NCBI RefSeq assembly: GCF_900088825.1 | Contig: NZ_LT592171.1 | Span: forward strand, 274,009-338,008 | Source of the DNA: Thiomonas delicata | Lineage (GTDB): Bacteria; Pseudomonadota; Gammaproteobacteria; Burkholderiales; Burkholderiaceae_C | Direction: 5' to 3' | Length of the DNA: 64,000 nucleotides | Part shown: in pieces, positions 28,581-38,547 of the stretch | Layout: each line of letters opens with the position of its first letter | Position numbering within the stretch: the first letter of the stretch is position 1 | Notes under the pieces: model-generated | What the model was told of the DNA's origin: nothing | Databases searched by the model: none | The model's input: only the letters and a program-made list of their open reading frames with translations | Position numbers and translations under genes: made by a program

Positions 28581-31500
28581 ATGAGCTGGATCAAAGACAT
28601 CATTTCGCCAAAAACAAGATCTTGGGAAGAGTTTTATCGTAATCGTTGGCAGCACGATAAAGTCGTCCGCAGTACGCATGGCGTCAATTGCACAGGTGGT
28701 TGCTCCTGGAATGTGCATGTCAAAGATGGGATCGTCGTTTATGAAACCCAGGCGCTAGATTATCCGCTGCTCGAAAAATCGCTTCCGCCCTACGAGCCGC
28801 GTGGCTGCCAACGGGGGATTTCCTATTCCTGGTATCTATACAGCCCGATCCGCGTCAAATACCCGTTGATGCGCGGAGCCTTGCTCGATCTGTATCGCGA
28901 GGAAAAAGAAAAAACTGGCGATCCCGTGCTGGCTTGGCGGAATCTGCAAGACGATCCAGCCAAGCGCAAGCGTTATCAACAGGCGCGTGGCAAGGGCGGT
29001 TTCCGCCGCGTGCATTGGGACGAGGCGATGGAGTTGATCAGCGCCGCGTCGTTGCATACGGTCAAAAAATATGGTCCCGACCGACTTGTCGGGTTCTCCC
29101 CAATTCCCGCGATGTCGATGCTGAGCTTTGCCGCCGGCGCGCGCTTCCTGCAATTGATGGGAGGAGTATTACTGAGTTTTTACGACTGGTATTGCGATCT
29201 GCCCCCGGCTTTCCCCGAAGTTTGGGGTGAGCAGACTGACGTGGCTGAAAGCGCAGACTGGTACAACTCCAAGTTCACGGCGGTTATGGGCGCCAACCTG
29301 GGAATGACACGCACGCCCGATGTGCACTTTTTCTCGGAGTCGCGCCATAACGGGACGAAGACGGTCGTATTTTCGCCAGACTTCAGTATGGTGGCGAAAT
29401 ACGCAGACCAATGGGTTCCTGTGCATGCGGGAAGTGATGGGGCATTTTGGATGGCCGTAACCCATGTCATCCTCAAAGAATGGCATTATGAAAAACAAAC
29501 GCCGTATTTCATAAATTACGCAAAGAAAACAACAGACAGCCCTTATCTGGTCGAATTACATGCCCAATCCGGAAGTTATGTCGCGGGTAAATTGCTGCGT
29601 GCAAACAGGATTGAAAAATACAAAGATCAAGAGAACGGCGAGTGGAAATTCCTCAATATTGACGAGAGCACAGGGGAATTGGTCATGCCGAAAGGTAGCG
29701 TCGGCCACCGCTGGGACAAGGTGAAGGGAAACTGGAACACCAAACTTGAAGACGGGCTTGGGGACCAGAGTTATGACCCGTTGCTTACCCTCCTCGGCAA
29801 GAGCGATGCCGTACTGCCTGTTGAGTTCACAGAGTATGGATTGAATCGCAAAGCCCTCCGCGGAGTGCCTGTCAAGTATGTGACGACCAAGACCGGAGAA
29901 CAGGTTGCAGTGGCCACGATCTATGACCTCATCATGGCGCATTATGGCGTTGATCGTGGGCTGGGCGGCGATTATCCTGAGAATTACAGTAATAAAGACG
30001 CCGCTTACACGCCGGCGTGGCAAGAGATTTTTACTGGGATAGGCTCAGAAACGGTGCTGCAATTCGCACGTGAATGGGCGCGCACCGCGGAAATGACGGG
30101 CGGTAAATGCACGATTATCGTGGGGGCTGGCATAAACCATTGGTTCCACGGCAATTTGATCTACCGCGCCGGAATGATGGCGCTCATGCTGACAGGTTGT
30201 GTCGGGGTCAATGGCGGTGGGATGAATCATTACGTCGGGCAGGAAAAACTCGCGCCTACCGATTCATGGGGTAGCATTATGTCAGCGCGCGACTGGCAGA
30301 GCACGACGAGGCTCCAGCAAGCACCCATATGGCATTATATGAATTCAGATCAGTGGCGGTATGATGGAAATCAAAATGAATATAACGCGGCGCCCAGCAA
30401 CAGCACGACCAAGCTGCATACGGCGGATTTTATTGTAAAGGCCGTGCGGAATGGCTGGTTGCCATTCTTCCCGCAATTCAATGTCAACAATTTCGAGTTG
30501 GTCGAGCAGGCGCGTCAGGCTGGAGCCGAGACGGATGATGAAATCAAGAATTACATCCTGGAGAAGTTAAAGTCGGGAGAAATTCGATATTCCGTGACTG
30601 ATCCGGACGCCGAGGTCAACTGGCCACGCGTATGGTTTATCTGGCGCGGCAATGCTATCGGCACGAGTGCCAAAGGGCATGAGTATTTTTTAGATCATTA
30701 TCTTGGTACGCACCATAATCATATCGCCGACGAGGCTGCCAAAGGCAAAGTCAAGGATGTCAAATGGCGCGACGCCGCCGCCCGCGGAAAAATGGATTTG
30801 ATCGTCGATTTGAATTTCAGGATGGATACTTCGGCGCTTTATTCAGACATCGTGTTACCCACGGCATCATGGTATGAAAAGGATGATTTGAACTCGACGG
30901 ACATGCATTCGTTCATCCATCCGTTGAGTGCTGCAATACCCCCGGTCTGGGAATCAAAAACGGATTGGAATATTTTTCGGGATCTTGCTGGAATGGTCAG
31001 CGACATGGCGCGAAAACATATGCCGCTGCCGATCACGGATGTCGTGACAGCAGCACTTTCCCATGATAGCGCTGATGAAATTTCCCAACCCCGGATGCTC
31101 GACTGGGCAAAAGGTGAATGTGAAGCGGTTCTCGGAAAATCCATGCATAAACTTGCGCTGGAAGAGCGCGACTATACGCAAATTTATAACAAGTTCATCG
31201 CGCTCGGCCCCAACGTGCGCGAAAAGGGTCTGGGGGCACATGGCAATCAATACGACTGCGCTGATTTCTATGACAGGATGCTCGAGAATGCCGATCATGT
31301 GCAGACGATTCAAGGGCAACGCTACCCCTCACTCAAGGAGGATACCGAAGCCATCGAGGCTGTTCTGCTTCTCTCATCTGCCACGAATGGCGCTCTTGCC
31401 GAGCGCGCGTATAAAAATGCGGAAATCAAAACAGGTGTGAAGCTGGCTCATCTTTCAGAGGCCTCAAGAGGGGTCCTGATTAATAATCGAGACCTGAAGA

Positions 31501-32198
31501 CACAGCCGCGCCGTCTAATTAATACACCGATTTGGTCGGGGTTGATGGATGGCGGGAGAGCTTATGCTGGCTTTACTTACAACATTGAAAACAACATCCC
31601 TTGGCGCACCTTGACGGGCCGTCAACATTTCTATTTGGATCATGACGGATACATTGCCTTTGGTGAAAATTTCCCGACATTCAAGCCGTCGCCGACACCG
31701 GAAGCCTACGGTGATCTACGGCAGTCGGTGAACGATGGCAAAGCGAAGATGCTGAATGTCTTAACCCCGCATGGGAAATGGCATATTCATTCGACCTATG
31801 GCGATACTCTGCGGATGCTCACGCTTTCACGTGGCATGGAGCCTTGCTGGCTGAGTGAGTCGGACGCTGAAAGCCTTAGAATTCAAGATAATGATTGGGT
31901 CGAGGTTTATAACGATCACGGGGTGTACTGCACTCGCGCGGCCGTGAGCGCCAGAATTCCGTCGGGAGTTTGTATCGTTTATCACGCTGTCGAACGCACC
32001 TATAGTGTGCCGAAATCTGAGATCCGTGGCGGAAAGCGAGCAGGCATGAACAACAGTATTACTCGCGTGCATCTGAAACCCAACCTCTGTGTGGGGGGGT
32101 ATGGCCAATTTACCTACCATCTGAATTATTGGGGCCCGGTTGGTGTAAACAGGGATACTCATGTATTGGTCAGGAAAATGGAAACGGTCAACTTCTAA
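28581..32198 (+). CDS. narG: respiratory nitrate reductase, alpha subunit
   Basis: A 1205-residue molybdenum bis-MGD protein reducing nitrate to nitrite on the cytoplasmic face. The FS0 cluster ligands H33, C37, C41 and C76 ([11 protein letters not shown] and RGCQRG) and the Mo ligand D206 ([10 protein letters not shown]) all sit exactly 16 positions before the E. coli residues H49, C53, C57, C92 and D222. It is about 40 residues shorter than E. coli NarG, partly through a shorter N-terminus. There is no Tat signal, as in membrane-bound Nar enzymes. GAGGA precedes the ATG. Base composition is more AT-rich than in flanking genes. Confidence 0.96.
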   Translation: MSWIKDIISPKTRSWEEFYRNRWQHDKVVRSTHGVNCTGGCSWNVHVKDGIVVYETQALDYPLLEKSLPPYEPRGCQRGISYSWYLYSPIRVKYPLMRGALLDLYREEKEKTGDPVLAWRNLQDDPAKRKRYQQARGKGGFRRVHWDEAMELISAASLHTVKKYGPDRLVGFSPIPAMSMLSFAAGARFLQLMGGVLLSFYDWYCDLPPAFPEVWGEQTDVAESADWYNSKFTAVMGANLGMTRTPDVHFFSESRHNGTKTVVFSPDFSMVAKYADQWVPVHAGSDGAFWMAVTHVILKEWHYEKQTPYFINYAKKTTDSPYLVELHAQSGSYVAGKLLRANRIEKYKDQENGEWKFLNIDESTGELVMPKGSVGHRWDKVKGNWNTKLEDGLGDQSYDPLLTLLGKSDAVLPVEFTEYGLNRKALRGVPVKYVTTKTGEQVAVATIYDLIMAHYGVDRGLGGDYPENYSNKDAAYTPAWQEIFTGIGSETVLQFAREWARTAEMTGGKCTIIVGAGINHWFHGNLIYRAGMMALMLTGCVGVNGGGMNHYVGQEKLAPTDSWGSIMSARDWQSTTRLQQAPIWHYMNSDQWRYDGNQNEYNAAPSNSTTKLHTADFIVKAVRNGWLPFFPQFNVNNFELVEQARQAGAETDDEIKNYILEKLKSGEIRYSVTDPDAEVNWPRVWFIWRGNAIGTSAKGHEYFLDHYLGTHHNHIADEAAKGKVKDVKWRDAAARGKMDLIVDLNFRMDTSALYSDIVLPTASWYEKDDLNSTDMHSFIHPLSAAIPPVWESKTDWNIFRDLAGMVSDMARKHMPLPITDVVTAALSHDSADEISQPRMLDWAKGECEAVLGKSMHKLALEERDYTQIYNKFIALGPNVREKGLGAHGNQYDCADFYDRMLENADHVQTIQGQRYPSLKEDTEAIEAVLLLSSATNGALAERAYKNAEIKTGVKLAHLSEASRGVLINNRDLKTQPRRLINTPIWSGLMDGGRAYAGFTYNIENNIPWRTLTGRQHFYLDHDGYIAFGENFPTFKPSPTPEAYGDLRQSVNDGKAKMLNVLTPHGKWHIHSTYGDTLRMLTLSRGMEPCWLSESDAESLRIQDNDWVEVYNDHGVYCTRAAVSARIPSGVCIVYHAVERTYSVPKSEIRGGKRAGMNNSITRVHLKPNLCVGGYGQFTYHLNYWGPVGVNRDTHVLVRKMETVNF

Positions 32199-32210
32199 AG
32201 GCATAGAATC

Positions 32211-33704
32211 ATGGATATCAGATCTCAAATTTCAATGGTTTTCCACCTCGATAAATGTATCGGCTGCCATACCTGTTCGGTGGCCTGCAAAAATATCTGG
32301 ACCGATCGCAAAGGCGCAGAATATATGTGGTGGAACAATGTCGAAACAAAGCCCGGCACTGGCTATCCGACCCGTTGGGAGGACCAGGAGGTATATAAGG
32401 GGGGGTGGACAAAAACTGGGGATGGGATCCAGCCCAAAAGTAATAAAAACAAAGTTATTACTTTGAAAAATATTACATACAACCCCGACATGCCGGTCAT
32501 GGATGATTATTATGAGCCCTGGACCTACAAATATTCTGATCTATTCGAAGCGCCGGAAGGGGATGATCAGCCAACGGCGAGAACGATATCGCTGGTGACA
32601 GGCCATCCCATCGATGTCAAAGCCGGGCCAAATTGGGATGATGATTTAGGCGGAACCAAGGATTATGCGCGGAAAGATGTCAATTTAGAAAAACTGAGCC
32701 CTGAAGAGCAGGAGGCCATGTTTCAACTCGAGCGTCTGACGTTCATGTATTTGCCGCGTATTTGTAATCATTGCCTCAATCCGACCTGTGTTGCATCATG
32801 CCCATCAGGGGCCCTATACAAGAGGGGGGAGGATGGAATTGTTCTGATCAATCAAGAGCGTTGCCGTGGTTGGCGCATGTGTGTCACGGCGTGTCCTTAC
32901 AAGAAAACATATTACAACTGGTCGACCGGGAAATCAGAAAAATGCGTGCTTTGCTATCCTCGACTCGAGGCAGGCATGGCCCCAGCTTGCTTCCATACCT
33001 GCGTCGGCAGAATTCGCTATTTGGGTGTCATGCTTTATGACGCGGAGAAAATTGAGGCGACCGCGTCGTGCGAAGAGCGGGATCTTGTTGACAAACACTT
33101 TGATATTTATCTTGACCCTTTCGATCCGGAGATCATAAAAAAGGCCAAGGAGTGCGGCATCGCCGATTCGACGATCGAGGCCGCACAAAAATCACCCGTC
33201 TATAAATTTGTGAAGCAGTGGAAAATTGCATTGCCACTTCATCCTGAATTTCGAACACTTCCTAATTTATTTTATGTTCCACCGCTCCTGCCGACCATGG
33301 GCAAGGTCACTGAGGGTCTTTACGACACGGCCACGAAATCATTCTGGGGTGGAATCGAAAACTCGCGTCTGCCTCTCGAATATCTGGCATCACTCTTTTC
33401 TGCGGGAAACGTCAAACAGATTGAGGTCGTGCTGAAGAAGATGATGGCCGTCAAGATTCATCGCCGGCGTGTGACGGTTGGTGATCTGCCCGCACAAGAG
33501 GTTGAGGATGCATTGCAAGAGGCCGGCGTCAGCGAGGAGATGGCTGATGCAATATTTAGGTTGACGACGCTTGCGTTGAATGAGGAGCGCTTCGTGATCC
33601 CAGCTGCTCATCGAGAAGAAGCGAGTGAATTGCTTGAAGCCACCGATGACCGTAAAGGCAATGCAGGTTTCGGCTTTCGAGAAAAACCAGCGCGGGGTCT
33701 TTGA
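32211..33704 (+). CDS. narH: respiratory nitrate reductase, beta subunit
   Basis: A 497-residue iron-sulfur protein carrying four clusters between NarI and NarG. Cysteines are C16, C19, C22, C26; C185, C188, C193, C197; C218, W221, C224, C228; and C245, C248, C260, C264. W221 in CRGWRMC marks the [3Fe-4S] site, as in other NarH. It starts 12 bases after narG and its stop shares one base with the narJ start (TGATG). The insertion with repeated Asp and Pro between the first two cysteine groups is normal for NarH. Confidence 0.96.
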   Translation: MDIRSQISMVFHLDKCIGCHTCSVACKNIWTDRKGAEYMWWNNVETKPGTGYPTRWEDQEVYKGGWTKTGDGIQPKSNKNKVITLKNITYNPDMPVMDDYYEPWTYKYSDLFEAPEGDDQPTARTISLVTGHPIDVKAGPNWDDDLGGTKDYARKDVNLEKLSPEEQEAMFQLERLTFMYLPRICNHCLNPTCVASCPSGALYKRGEDGIVLINQERCRGWRMCVTACPYKKTYYNWSTGKSEKCVLCYPRLEAGMAPACFHTCVGRIRYLGVMLYDAEKIEATASCEERDLVDKHFDIYLDPFDPEIIKKAKECGIADSTIEAAQKSPVYKFVKQWKIALPLHPEFRTLPNLFYVPPLLPTMGKVTEGLYDTATKSFWGGIENSRLPLEYLASLFSAGNVKQIEVVLKKMMAVKIHRRRVTVGDLPAQEVEDALQEAGVSEEMADAIFRLTTLALNEERFVIPAAHREEASELLEATDDRKGNAGFGFREKPARGL

Positions 33705-34414
33705 TGACTAAGAATCTCGAAATCTATCAGCAGTTCGCCGGATTGTTCCGCTATCCACGAGCGGATTTTGTCGAGGAGCTAGTCGAGTTGAGAAATCAAC
33801 TTGAAATGCTGCATCTGGGTGATTTGATCGAGTTTGAAAAATATGCGAACTACATGCTGGCTTTGAATCTCCAGGAAAGAGAAGAGATTTTTCTTAAAAC
33901 TTTTGAAATCCAGGCAATCTGCCATCTTGAGATCGGATATGTTCTGTTTGGGGAAGATTATAAGCGCGGGCTCTTTCTGGCTGGCATGAAAGAGGAGCAC
34001 CGTAAAAGAGACCACGATTGTGGTTTGGAGTTGCCCGACCATCTTTCGAATGTCTTGGATTTGCTTTCTGGCATGGATGATGAAGAGCTGGTGAAGGACA
34101 TTGCTGAACTTGCGCTGATTCCTGGCGTACGGGCGATGCTCTCTGCGTTCGACGAAAAGCAAATCCGAGGCCGCCTCGAACTGCTGAAGAAGAAGCAGGA
34201 AGCTATTGTGCAAGAAGAGTTGAATTACGGAAATCCCTACCGTTACGCACTTGATTCACTATTGAAGGCGCTGGAAGCCGATTTCCCTGGTGTTCCCGAG
34301 GGGCGGCAGGATCAAGCAGCCGGAAATTTTATTCCGATTCATCGTGCAGAAGGGGGTGAAATTTCAGTGTGCGCATTGGCCCGCCCACCCGCTGAGTTGG
34401 TGCAAGGAGATTAA
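33704..34414 (+). CDS. narJ: nitrate reductase assembly chaperone NarJ
   Basis: From ATG 33704 the product has 236 residues, all helical and without export signal. The NarJ-type features are FAGLFRYPRADFVEELVEL near the start and the EIGYVLFGEDYKRGLFLAGM block. It holds apo-NarG for cofactor insertion and is not part of the final enzyme. It overlaps narH by one base and is followed one base later by narI, consistent with one tightly packed operon. Confidence 0.93.
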   Translation: MTKNLEIYQQFAGLFRYPRADFVEELVELRNQLEMLHLGDLIEFEKYANYMLALNLQEREEIFLKTFEIQAICHLEIGYVLFGEDYKRGLFLAGMKEEHRKRDHDCGLELPDHLSNVLDLLSGMDDEELVKDIAELALIPGVRAMLSAFDEKQIRGRLELLKKKQEAIVQEELNYGNPYRYALDSLLKALEADFPGVPEGRQDQAAGNFIPIHRAEGGEISVCALARPPAELVQGD

Positions 34415-34415
34415 C

Positions 34416-35141
34416 ATGAATTTTCGACAGGCACTTTTCACGATTCTTCCCTATGTTGCATTGACGACATTATTGGTGGGATCAATTTATCGCTATCGCA
34501 TGCTCGGTTTTAAGGTGACGTCACTCTCATCACAATTCCTTGAAGGTAAAAATTTGTTTTGGGGTACGCAACCGTTTCATTGGGGCATCCTCGTCGTTTT
34601 TCTTGGTCATCTCGCAGCCTTCGCCATCCCCAGTGGTGTGTTGGCATGGAATGGGCAACCTTGGCGTCTTCTGGCCTTGGAATGGACGATGTTCGCGTTC
34701 GCACTAAGCGCGCTGTTCGGGCTCGGAGCCCTGATGGTTCGACGCTTGCGCGATGCGCGTCTGCGCGTAGTGACAAGCCGCATGGATGTTCTTCTTTACG
34801 CATTGCTGACGTTCCAGCTGTTAACCGGCATCCTGATTGCTTATTTCAACAATTGGGGAAGTTCGTGGTTCGCCTCGTCTGTGACGCCCTATCTGCGCTC
34901 GATTTTTCTTTTGAACCCTAAAGTCGATGTGATCGTGGCAATGCCGGGCTTGGTGCAGCTGCATATCATCTCAGCGTTCCTCATTTTTGGTTTGATTCCA
35001 TTTACTCGACTTATACACTTCACCGTATTCCCCTTGAATTACACCTGGAGGCCCTACCAGCAAGTGATCTGGAATTGGGCGCCCAAGGCGAGACGGACTG
35101 CTACTGCGTTGAGGATAGGCGTGAAACCCAAGAATAATTAA
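34416..35141 (+). CDS. narI: respiratory nitrate reductase, gamma subunit (cytochrome b)
   Basis: From ATG 34416, five bases after AAGGAGA, the protein has 241 residues with five membrane helices. The haem b ligands are H55 and H65 (PFHWGILVVFLGH) and H183 and H201 (LVQLHIISAF and RLIHFTVFP). The spacings of 10 and 18 equal those of E. coli H56/H66 and H187/H205. NarI takes electrons from quinol, or here possibly from the dihaem cytochrome, and passes them to NarH. Confidence 0.95.
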   Translation: MNFRQALFTILPYVALTTLLVGSIYRYRMLGFKVTSLSSQFLEGKNLFWGTQPFHWGILVVFLGHLAAFAIPSGVLAWNGQPWRLLALEWTMFAFALSALFGLGALMVRRLRDARLRVVTSRMDVLLYALLTFQLLTGILIAYFNNWGSSWFASSVTPYLRSIFLLNPKVDVIVAMPGLVQLHIISAFLIFGLIPFTRLIHFTVFPLNYTWRPYQQVIWNWAPKARRTATALRIGVKPKNN

Positions 35142-35212
35142 AGACGTTTTCGGGGATGGTCATTGAGCGCAATGACCATTCGAAACGACAACGTCGAAAA
35201 GAGGGTGTTGAC

Positions 35213-36595
35213 ATGTCCTACGTGCTTCAGTCCTGGGATCCCGAGAACCCTGCCCAGTGGCAGCGGGAGGGTCGAAGGGTGGCGAGCCGGAACCTGTGGG
35301 GCTCAATCGCCGCATTGTTCCTAGCTTTCTGCGTCTGGATGGTTTGGAGTATGGTAGTTATCAATCTACCTAAGGTCGGTTTTAAATTTAGCACGGATCA
35401 GCTTTTTTGGTTGGCCGCGCTGCCGGGCTTATCGGGAGCAACGCTACGTATTTTCTATGCGTTCATGGTGCCAATTTTTGGCGGGCGGCGATGGACGGTT
35501 TTTTCGACGGCGACGCTGCTCATTCCCGCCGTGGGAATTGGATATGCGGTGCAAGATCCGACCACCCCTTACAGCACCATGTTGGTGCTGTCACTGCTAT
35601 GTGGTTTCGGTGGAGGTAATTTTGCGTCGAGCATGGCGAATATCAGCTTCTTTTTTCCTAAGGCGCAGAAAGGTTTCGCTTTGGGCATGAATGCGGGGCT
35701 GGGCAATCTTGGCGTGTCAGCAATGCAATTGGTGGTGCCTTTTGTGATTACAGTTCCTCTTTTCGGCGGATTTGGAGGCGGCCCTCAGGCTTGGTGGAGA
35801 GGAGGCGTGGAAACGCAGTTGTGGTTGCAGAATGCCGGTTTTATATGGGCGCCACTCATCGTTGCCTCGTCATTGTTCGCATGGTTCAAGATGAATGATG
35901 TGGGTGTCGCGAAAGCGTCTTTGATGGATCAGTTCGTGATTTTTCGCCAGCGGCATACCTGGGTGATGAGCTGGCTTTATCTCGGGACTTTCGGATCGTT
36001 CATCGGATTTTCCGCCGGCTTTCCGCTCCTGATCCGCACACAGTTTCCAAATGTCAATGTCGTGGCGTTCGCTTTTCTTGGCCCTTTGGTGGGGGCACTT
36101 GCCCGCGTCGGCGGTGGATGGGTGTCGGATAAATTGTGTGGGGCTTGTGTAACGCTTGGGGCTTTTCTTGTCATGGCCTGCGCGACGGTTGGGGTCGTTC
36201 TTTTCCTGCCGCATCCAGATTATGCAGGGAATTTTTGGATGTTCTTCCTATTATTTATGATTTTGTTCGTCGCGACTGGCGTGGGTAATGCATCAACATT
36301 CAGGATGGTGCCTCTCATCTTCCTGGCACTAAAAGAGCAGACCGTGGAAAACGGCGACAGCGCGCAGCTTCAGTTGGCGCGGGCCGACGCCAACAAAGAG
36401 AGTGCGGCGGTACTCGGATTCATCTCCGCAATAGCGGCCTACGGCGCGTTTTTCATTCCCATGAGTTATGGCACGTCGATCAAGCTGACGGGTGCCCCGG
36501 ATGCGGCACTGTTTTCATTCGTGCTGTTTTATCTATCCTGCATAGTCGTGACTTGGCTGTTTTACTCGCGCAAAGGGGCCAAGATTCGCTGCTGA
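35213..36595 (+). CDS. narK: nitrate/nitrite transporter NarK
   Basis: A 460-residue MFS carrier of the nitrate/nitrite porter family, from ATG 35213 with GAGGG about seven bases upstream. Twelve hydrophobic segments can be counted. The two family signatures are recognisable: GGNFASSMANISFFFPKAQKG in the fifth-helix region and GVGNASTFRMVPLIF later. It brings nitrate in and/or nitrite out for cytoplasmic NarG. It lies 71 bases after narI and ends the AT-richer block. A single, unfused NarK is present, not a NarK1-NarK2 fusion. Confidence 0.93.
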   Translation: MSYVLQSWDPENPAQWQREGRRVASRNLWGSIAALFLAFCVWMVWSMVVINLPKVGFKFSTDQLFWLAALPGLSGATLRIFYAFMVPIFGGRRWTVFSTATLLIPAVGIGYAVQDPTTPYSTMLVLSLLCGFGGGNFASSMANISFFFPKAQKGFALGMNAGLGNLGVSAMQLVVPFVITVPLFGGFGGGPQAWWRGGVETQLWLQNAGFIWAPLIVASSLFAWFKMNDVGVAKASLMDQFVIFRQRHTWVMSWLYLGTFGSFIGFSAGFPLLIRTQFPNVNVVAFAFLGPLVGALARVGGGWVSDKLCGACVTLGAFLVMACATVGVVLFLPHPDYAGNFWMFFLLFMILFVATGVGNASTFRMVPLIFLALKEQTVENGDSAQLQLARADANKESAAVLGFISAIAAYGAFFIPMSYGTSIKLTGAPDAALFSFVLFYLSCIVVTWLFYSRKGAKIRC

Positions 36596-36690
36596 GGCTT
36601 GACATCGCCCGGTGGATGGGCGCGCGATGAATTCCGGCCGCCCGGGCGTCGCGGCGCAGCCCCAAGGATGGAAGACGCGCTTGGCGCGGC

Positions 36691-36720
36691 TTCAGATTTC
36701 CATTGCCGGTTTTCTACAAT
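36691..36720 (+). promoter_or_regulatory. promoter for mpl, leaderless arrangement
   Basis: TTCAGA (36691-36696) and TACAAT (36715-36720) are separated by 18 bases. TACAAT ends six bases before the mpl ATG at 36727, so transcription should start at or next to the A of the start codon. No Shine-Dalgarno is present in that six-base gap. Confidence 0.5.
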
Positions 36721-36726
36721 GGGCCG

Positions 36727-38109
36727 ATGCATATCCACATTCTCGGAATCTGCGGCACCTTCATGGGTGGAATCGCAGCACTTGCCCAGACTTGCGGGCA
36801 TCAGGTCACGGGCTGTGACGCCCAGGTCTATCCGCCGATGAGCGATCAGCTCGAGCGCCTGGGCATCCGCCTGATCGAGGGCTATGGTGCCGATCAACTG
36901 GCGCTCAAACCCGAGCTCTGGGTGGTGGGCAATGCAATCTCGCGCGGCAACCCCTTGATGGAAGCCATTCTGGACGCCGGCCAACCCTACGTCAGCGGGC
37001 CGCAGTGGCTGGCCGAGCATGTTCTTGCAGGGCGGTGGACCTTGGCCGTGGCGGGCACCCATGGCAAGACGACGACGTCGTCCATGCTGGCCTGGATCCT
37101 CGAGCATGCGGGACTGAACCCCGGTTTTCTGATCGGCGGCGTGCCGGTGGATTTCGAGGCTTCCGCACGTTTGGGCGAGCCCGGCTTTTTCGTGGTGGAG
37201 GCCGACGAGTACGACACGGCCTTTTTCGACAAGCGGTCGAAGTTCGTGCATTACCGTCCACGCACTGCCGTGCTGAACAACCTGGAATACGACCATGCCG
37301 ACATCTTTCCCGATCTCGGCGCCATCGAAACCCAGTTTCATCATCTGGTGCGCACCGTTCCGGGCAGTGGCAAGCTGGTGGTGCAGTCCGGCAGCGAAGC
37401 TTTGGCGCGTGTCCTGGCGCGGGGTTGCTGGAGTGCCGTGGAGTATTTCGATGCGCCTGTGGCGGATGGTTGGTGCGCGCACGGCGACGAGCAGTCCTTC
37501 CATGTGACTTGGCAGGGGCAGCCGCAAGGAGAGGTGCGCTGGCGCCTGATGGGCGCGCACAACCGTGCCAACGCCTTGGCGGCTGTCGCCGCGGCACGCC
37601 ATGCCGGCGTGCCGGGGCAACTCGCCTGCGAGGCCCTGAGTGCCTTCGGTGGCGTGAAGCGTCGCATGGAATGGCGCGGCGAGGTGGCGGGCATTTCGGT
37701 GTACGACGACTTCGCCCACCATCCGACCGCCATCGCCACGACGCTCGCGGGCTTGCGGCAGTCGTCGCAAAACCGGGGCCGCATCCTGGCCGTGTTCGAG
37801 CCGCGTTCCAACACCATGAAGCTGGGCTCGATCAAGGACCGGCTGCCAGACGCGCTGCAGCAGGCCGACATCAGTTTCGGTTACGCGGGGGGGCTGGGCT
37901 GGGATCTGGCCGAGACCCTGGCGCCCATGGGGGCACGCGCTCGTGTGCATGCCGATCTGGATGCGTTGGTGGCCGATGTTGCCCGCGAGGCGCGCTCCGG
38001 CGACCATGTGCTGGTGATGAGCAACGGCGGTTTCGGCGGCATCCACGCCAAACTGCTCGCGGCCTTGTCGGCGCGGTTCGAGACACCCGATCCTGGCTTG
38101 GGTGCTTGA
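36727..38109 (+). CDS. mpl: UDP-N-acetylmuramate:L-alanyl-gamma-D-glutamyl-meso-diaminopimelate ligase
   Basis: From ATG 36727 (MHIHILGICGTFMGGIAALA) the protein has 460 residues. The Mur-ligase ATP loop is AGTHGKTTTSSMLAWILEHAG, followed by EADEYDTAFFD, NNLEYDHADIF, the HNRANALAA block, and YDDFAHHPTAI at the C-terminal domain. Mpl reattaches the recycled tripeptide to UDP-MurNAc, complementing NagZ encoded in this window. The gene follows the nar operon on the same strand but has its own -10 element directly before the start. Confidence 0.95.
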   Translation: MHIHILGICGTFMGGIAALAQTCGHQVTGCDAQVYPPMSDQLERLGIRLIEGYGADQLALKPELWVVGNAISRGNPLMEAILDAGQPYVSGPQWLAEHVLAGRWTLAVAGTHGKTTTSSMLAWILEHAGLNPGFLIGGVPVDFEASARLGEPGFFVVEADEYDTAFFDKRSKFVHYRPRTAVLNNLEYDHADIFPDLGAIETQFHHLVRTVPGSGKLVVQSGSEALARVLARGCWSAVEYFDAPVADGWCAHGDEQSFHVTWQGQPQGEVRWRLMGAHNRANALAAVAAARHAGVPGQLACEALSAFGGVKRRMEWRGEVAGISVYDDFAHHPTAIATTLAGLRQSSQNRGRILAVFEPRSNTMKLGSIKDRLPDALQQADISFGYAGGLGWDLAETLAPMGARARVHADLDALVADVAREARSGDHVLVMSNGGFGGIHAKLLAALSARFETPDPGLGA

Positions 38110-38192
38110 GCCGGGCTTGTCGGCGGTTCGACACGGGGTTGGACGAAAGCCCCTTGCGTTTGACCTGGATCATGGCGGGACACGGCGTTCCT

Positions 38193-38218
38193 GATAAGAT
38201 AAGAATCATTCGCATTTC
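38193..38218. promoter_or_regulatory. Fur-box-like site upstream of feoAB
   Basis: The AT-rich run GATAAGATAAGAATCATTCG and the CATTTC just after it resemble overlapping Fur hexamers (GATAAT/ATTATC type). The core GAATCATTC is an imperfect inverted repeat. It lies about 90 bases before feoA, in otherwise GC-rich DNA. Iron repression of feoAB by Fur is the expected control. Confidence 0.6.
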
Positions 38219-38304
38219 ATTTGCCGCCTCGACTTGAATTCGCGCTTGTGGCTTGCGCCCAAACGCTTCGAGTGACCTGATCGCCTGTCGCAGCCACCGC
38301 TTCC

Positions 38305-38547
38305 ATGAATACGCTTGCATCCCTGCATCCAGGCACACACGCCATCGTCACCCAGGTGCGCGCCGAAGGCGCGCTTCAGCACCGGCTGGCGGCCTTGGGC
38401 CTGCGTGCCGGCAACGAGCTTGAGGTGCTGCGCCAGGCGCGTTTTCGTGGCCCGATCCATGTCCGCATCGGGACCACCGAGCTGTTTCTGCGCAGGGCGG
38501 ACGCCAGGCAAGTGGAAATCGCGCAGGTTCACGCGCATCAGGCATGA
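38305..38547 (+). CDS. feoA: ferrous iron transport protein A
   Basis: An 80-residue SH3-like FeoA protein. It shows the QHRLAALGLRAGNELEVLRQA pattern and a later short strand series (HVRIGTTELFLRRADA). It is thought to assist FeoB at the cytoplasmic face. Its stop overlaps the feoB start as ATGA (38544-38547). A Fur-like site lies upstream at 38193-38218. Confidence 0.93.
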   Translation: MNTLASLHPGTHAIVTQVRAEGALQHRLAALGLRAGNELEVLRQARFRGPIHVRIGTTELFLRRADARQVEIAQVHAHQA

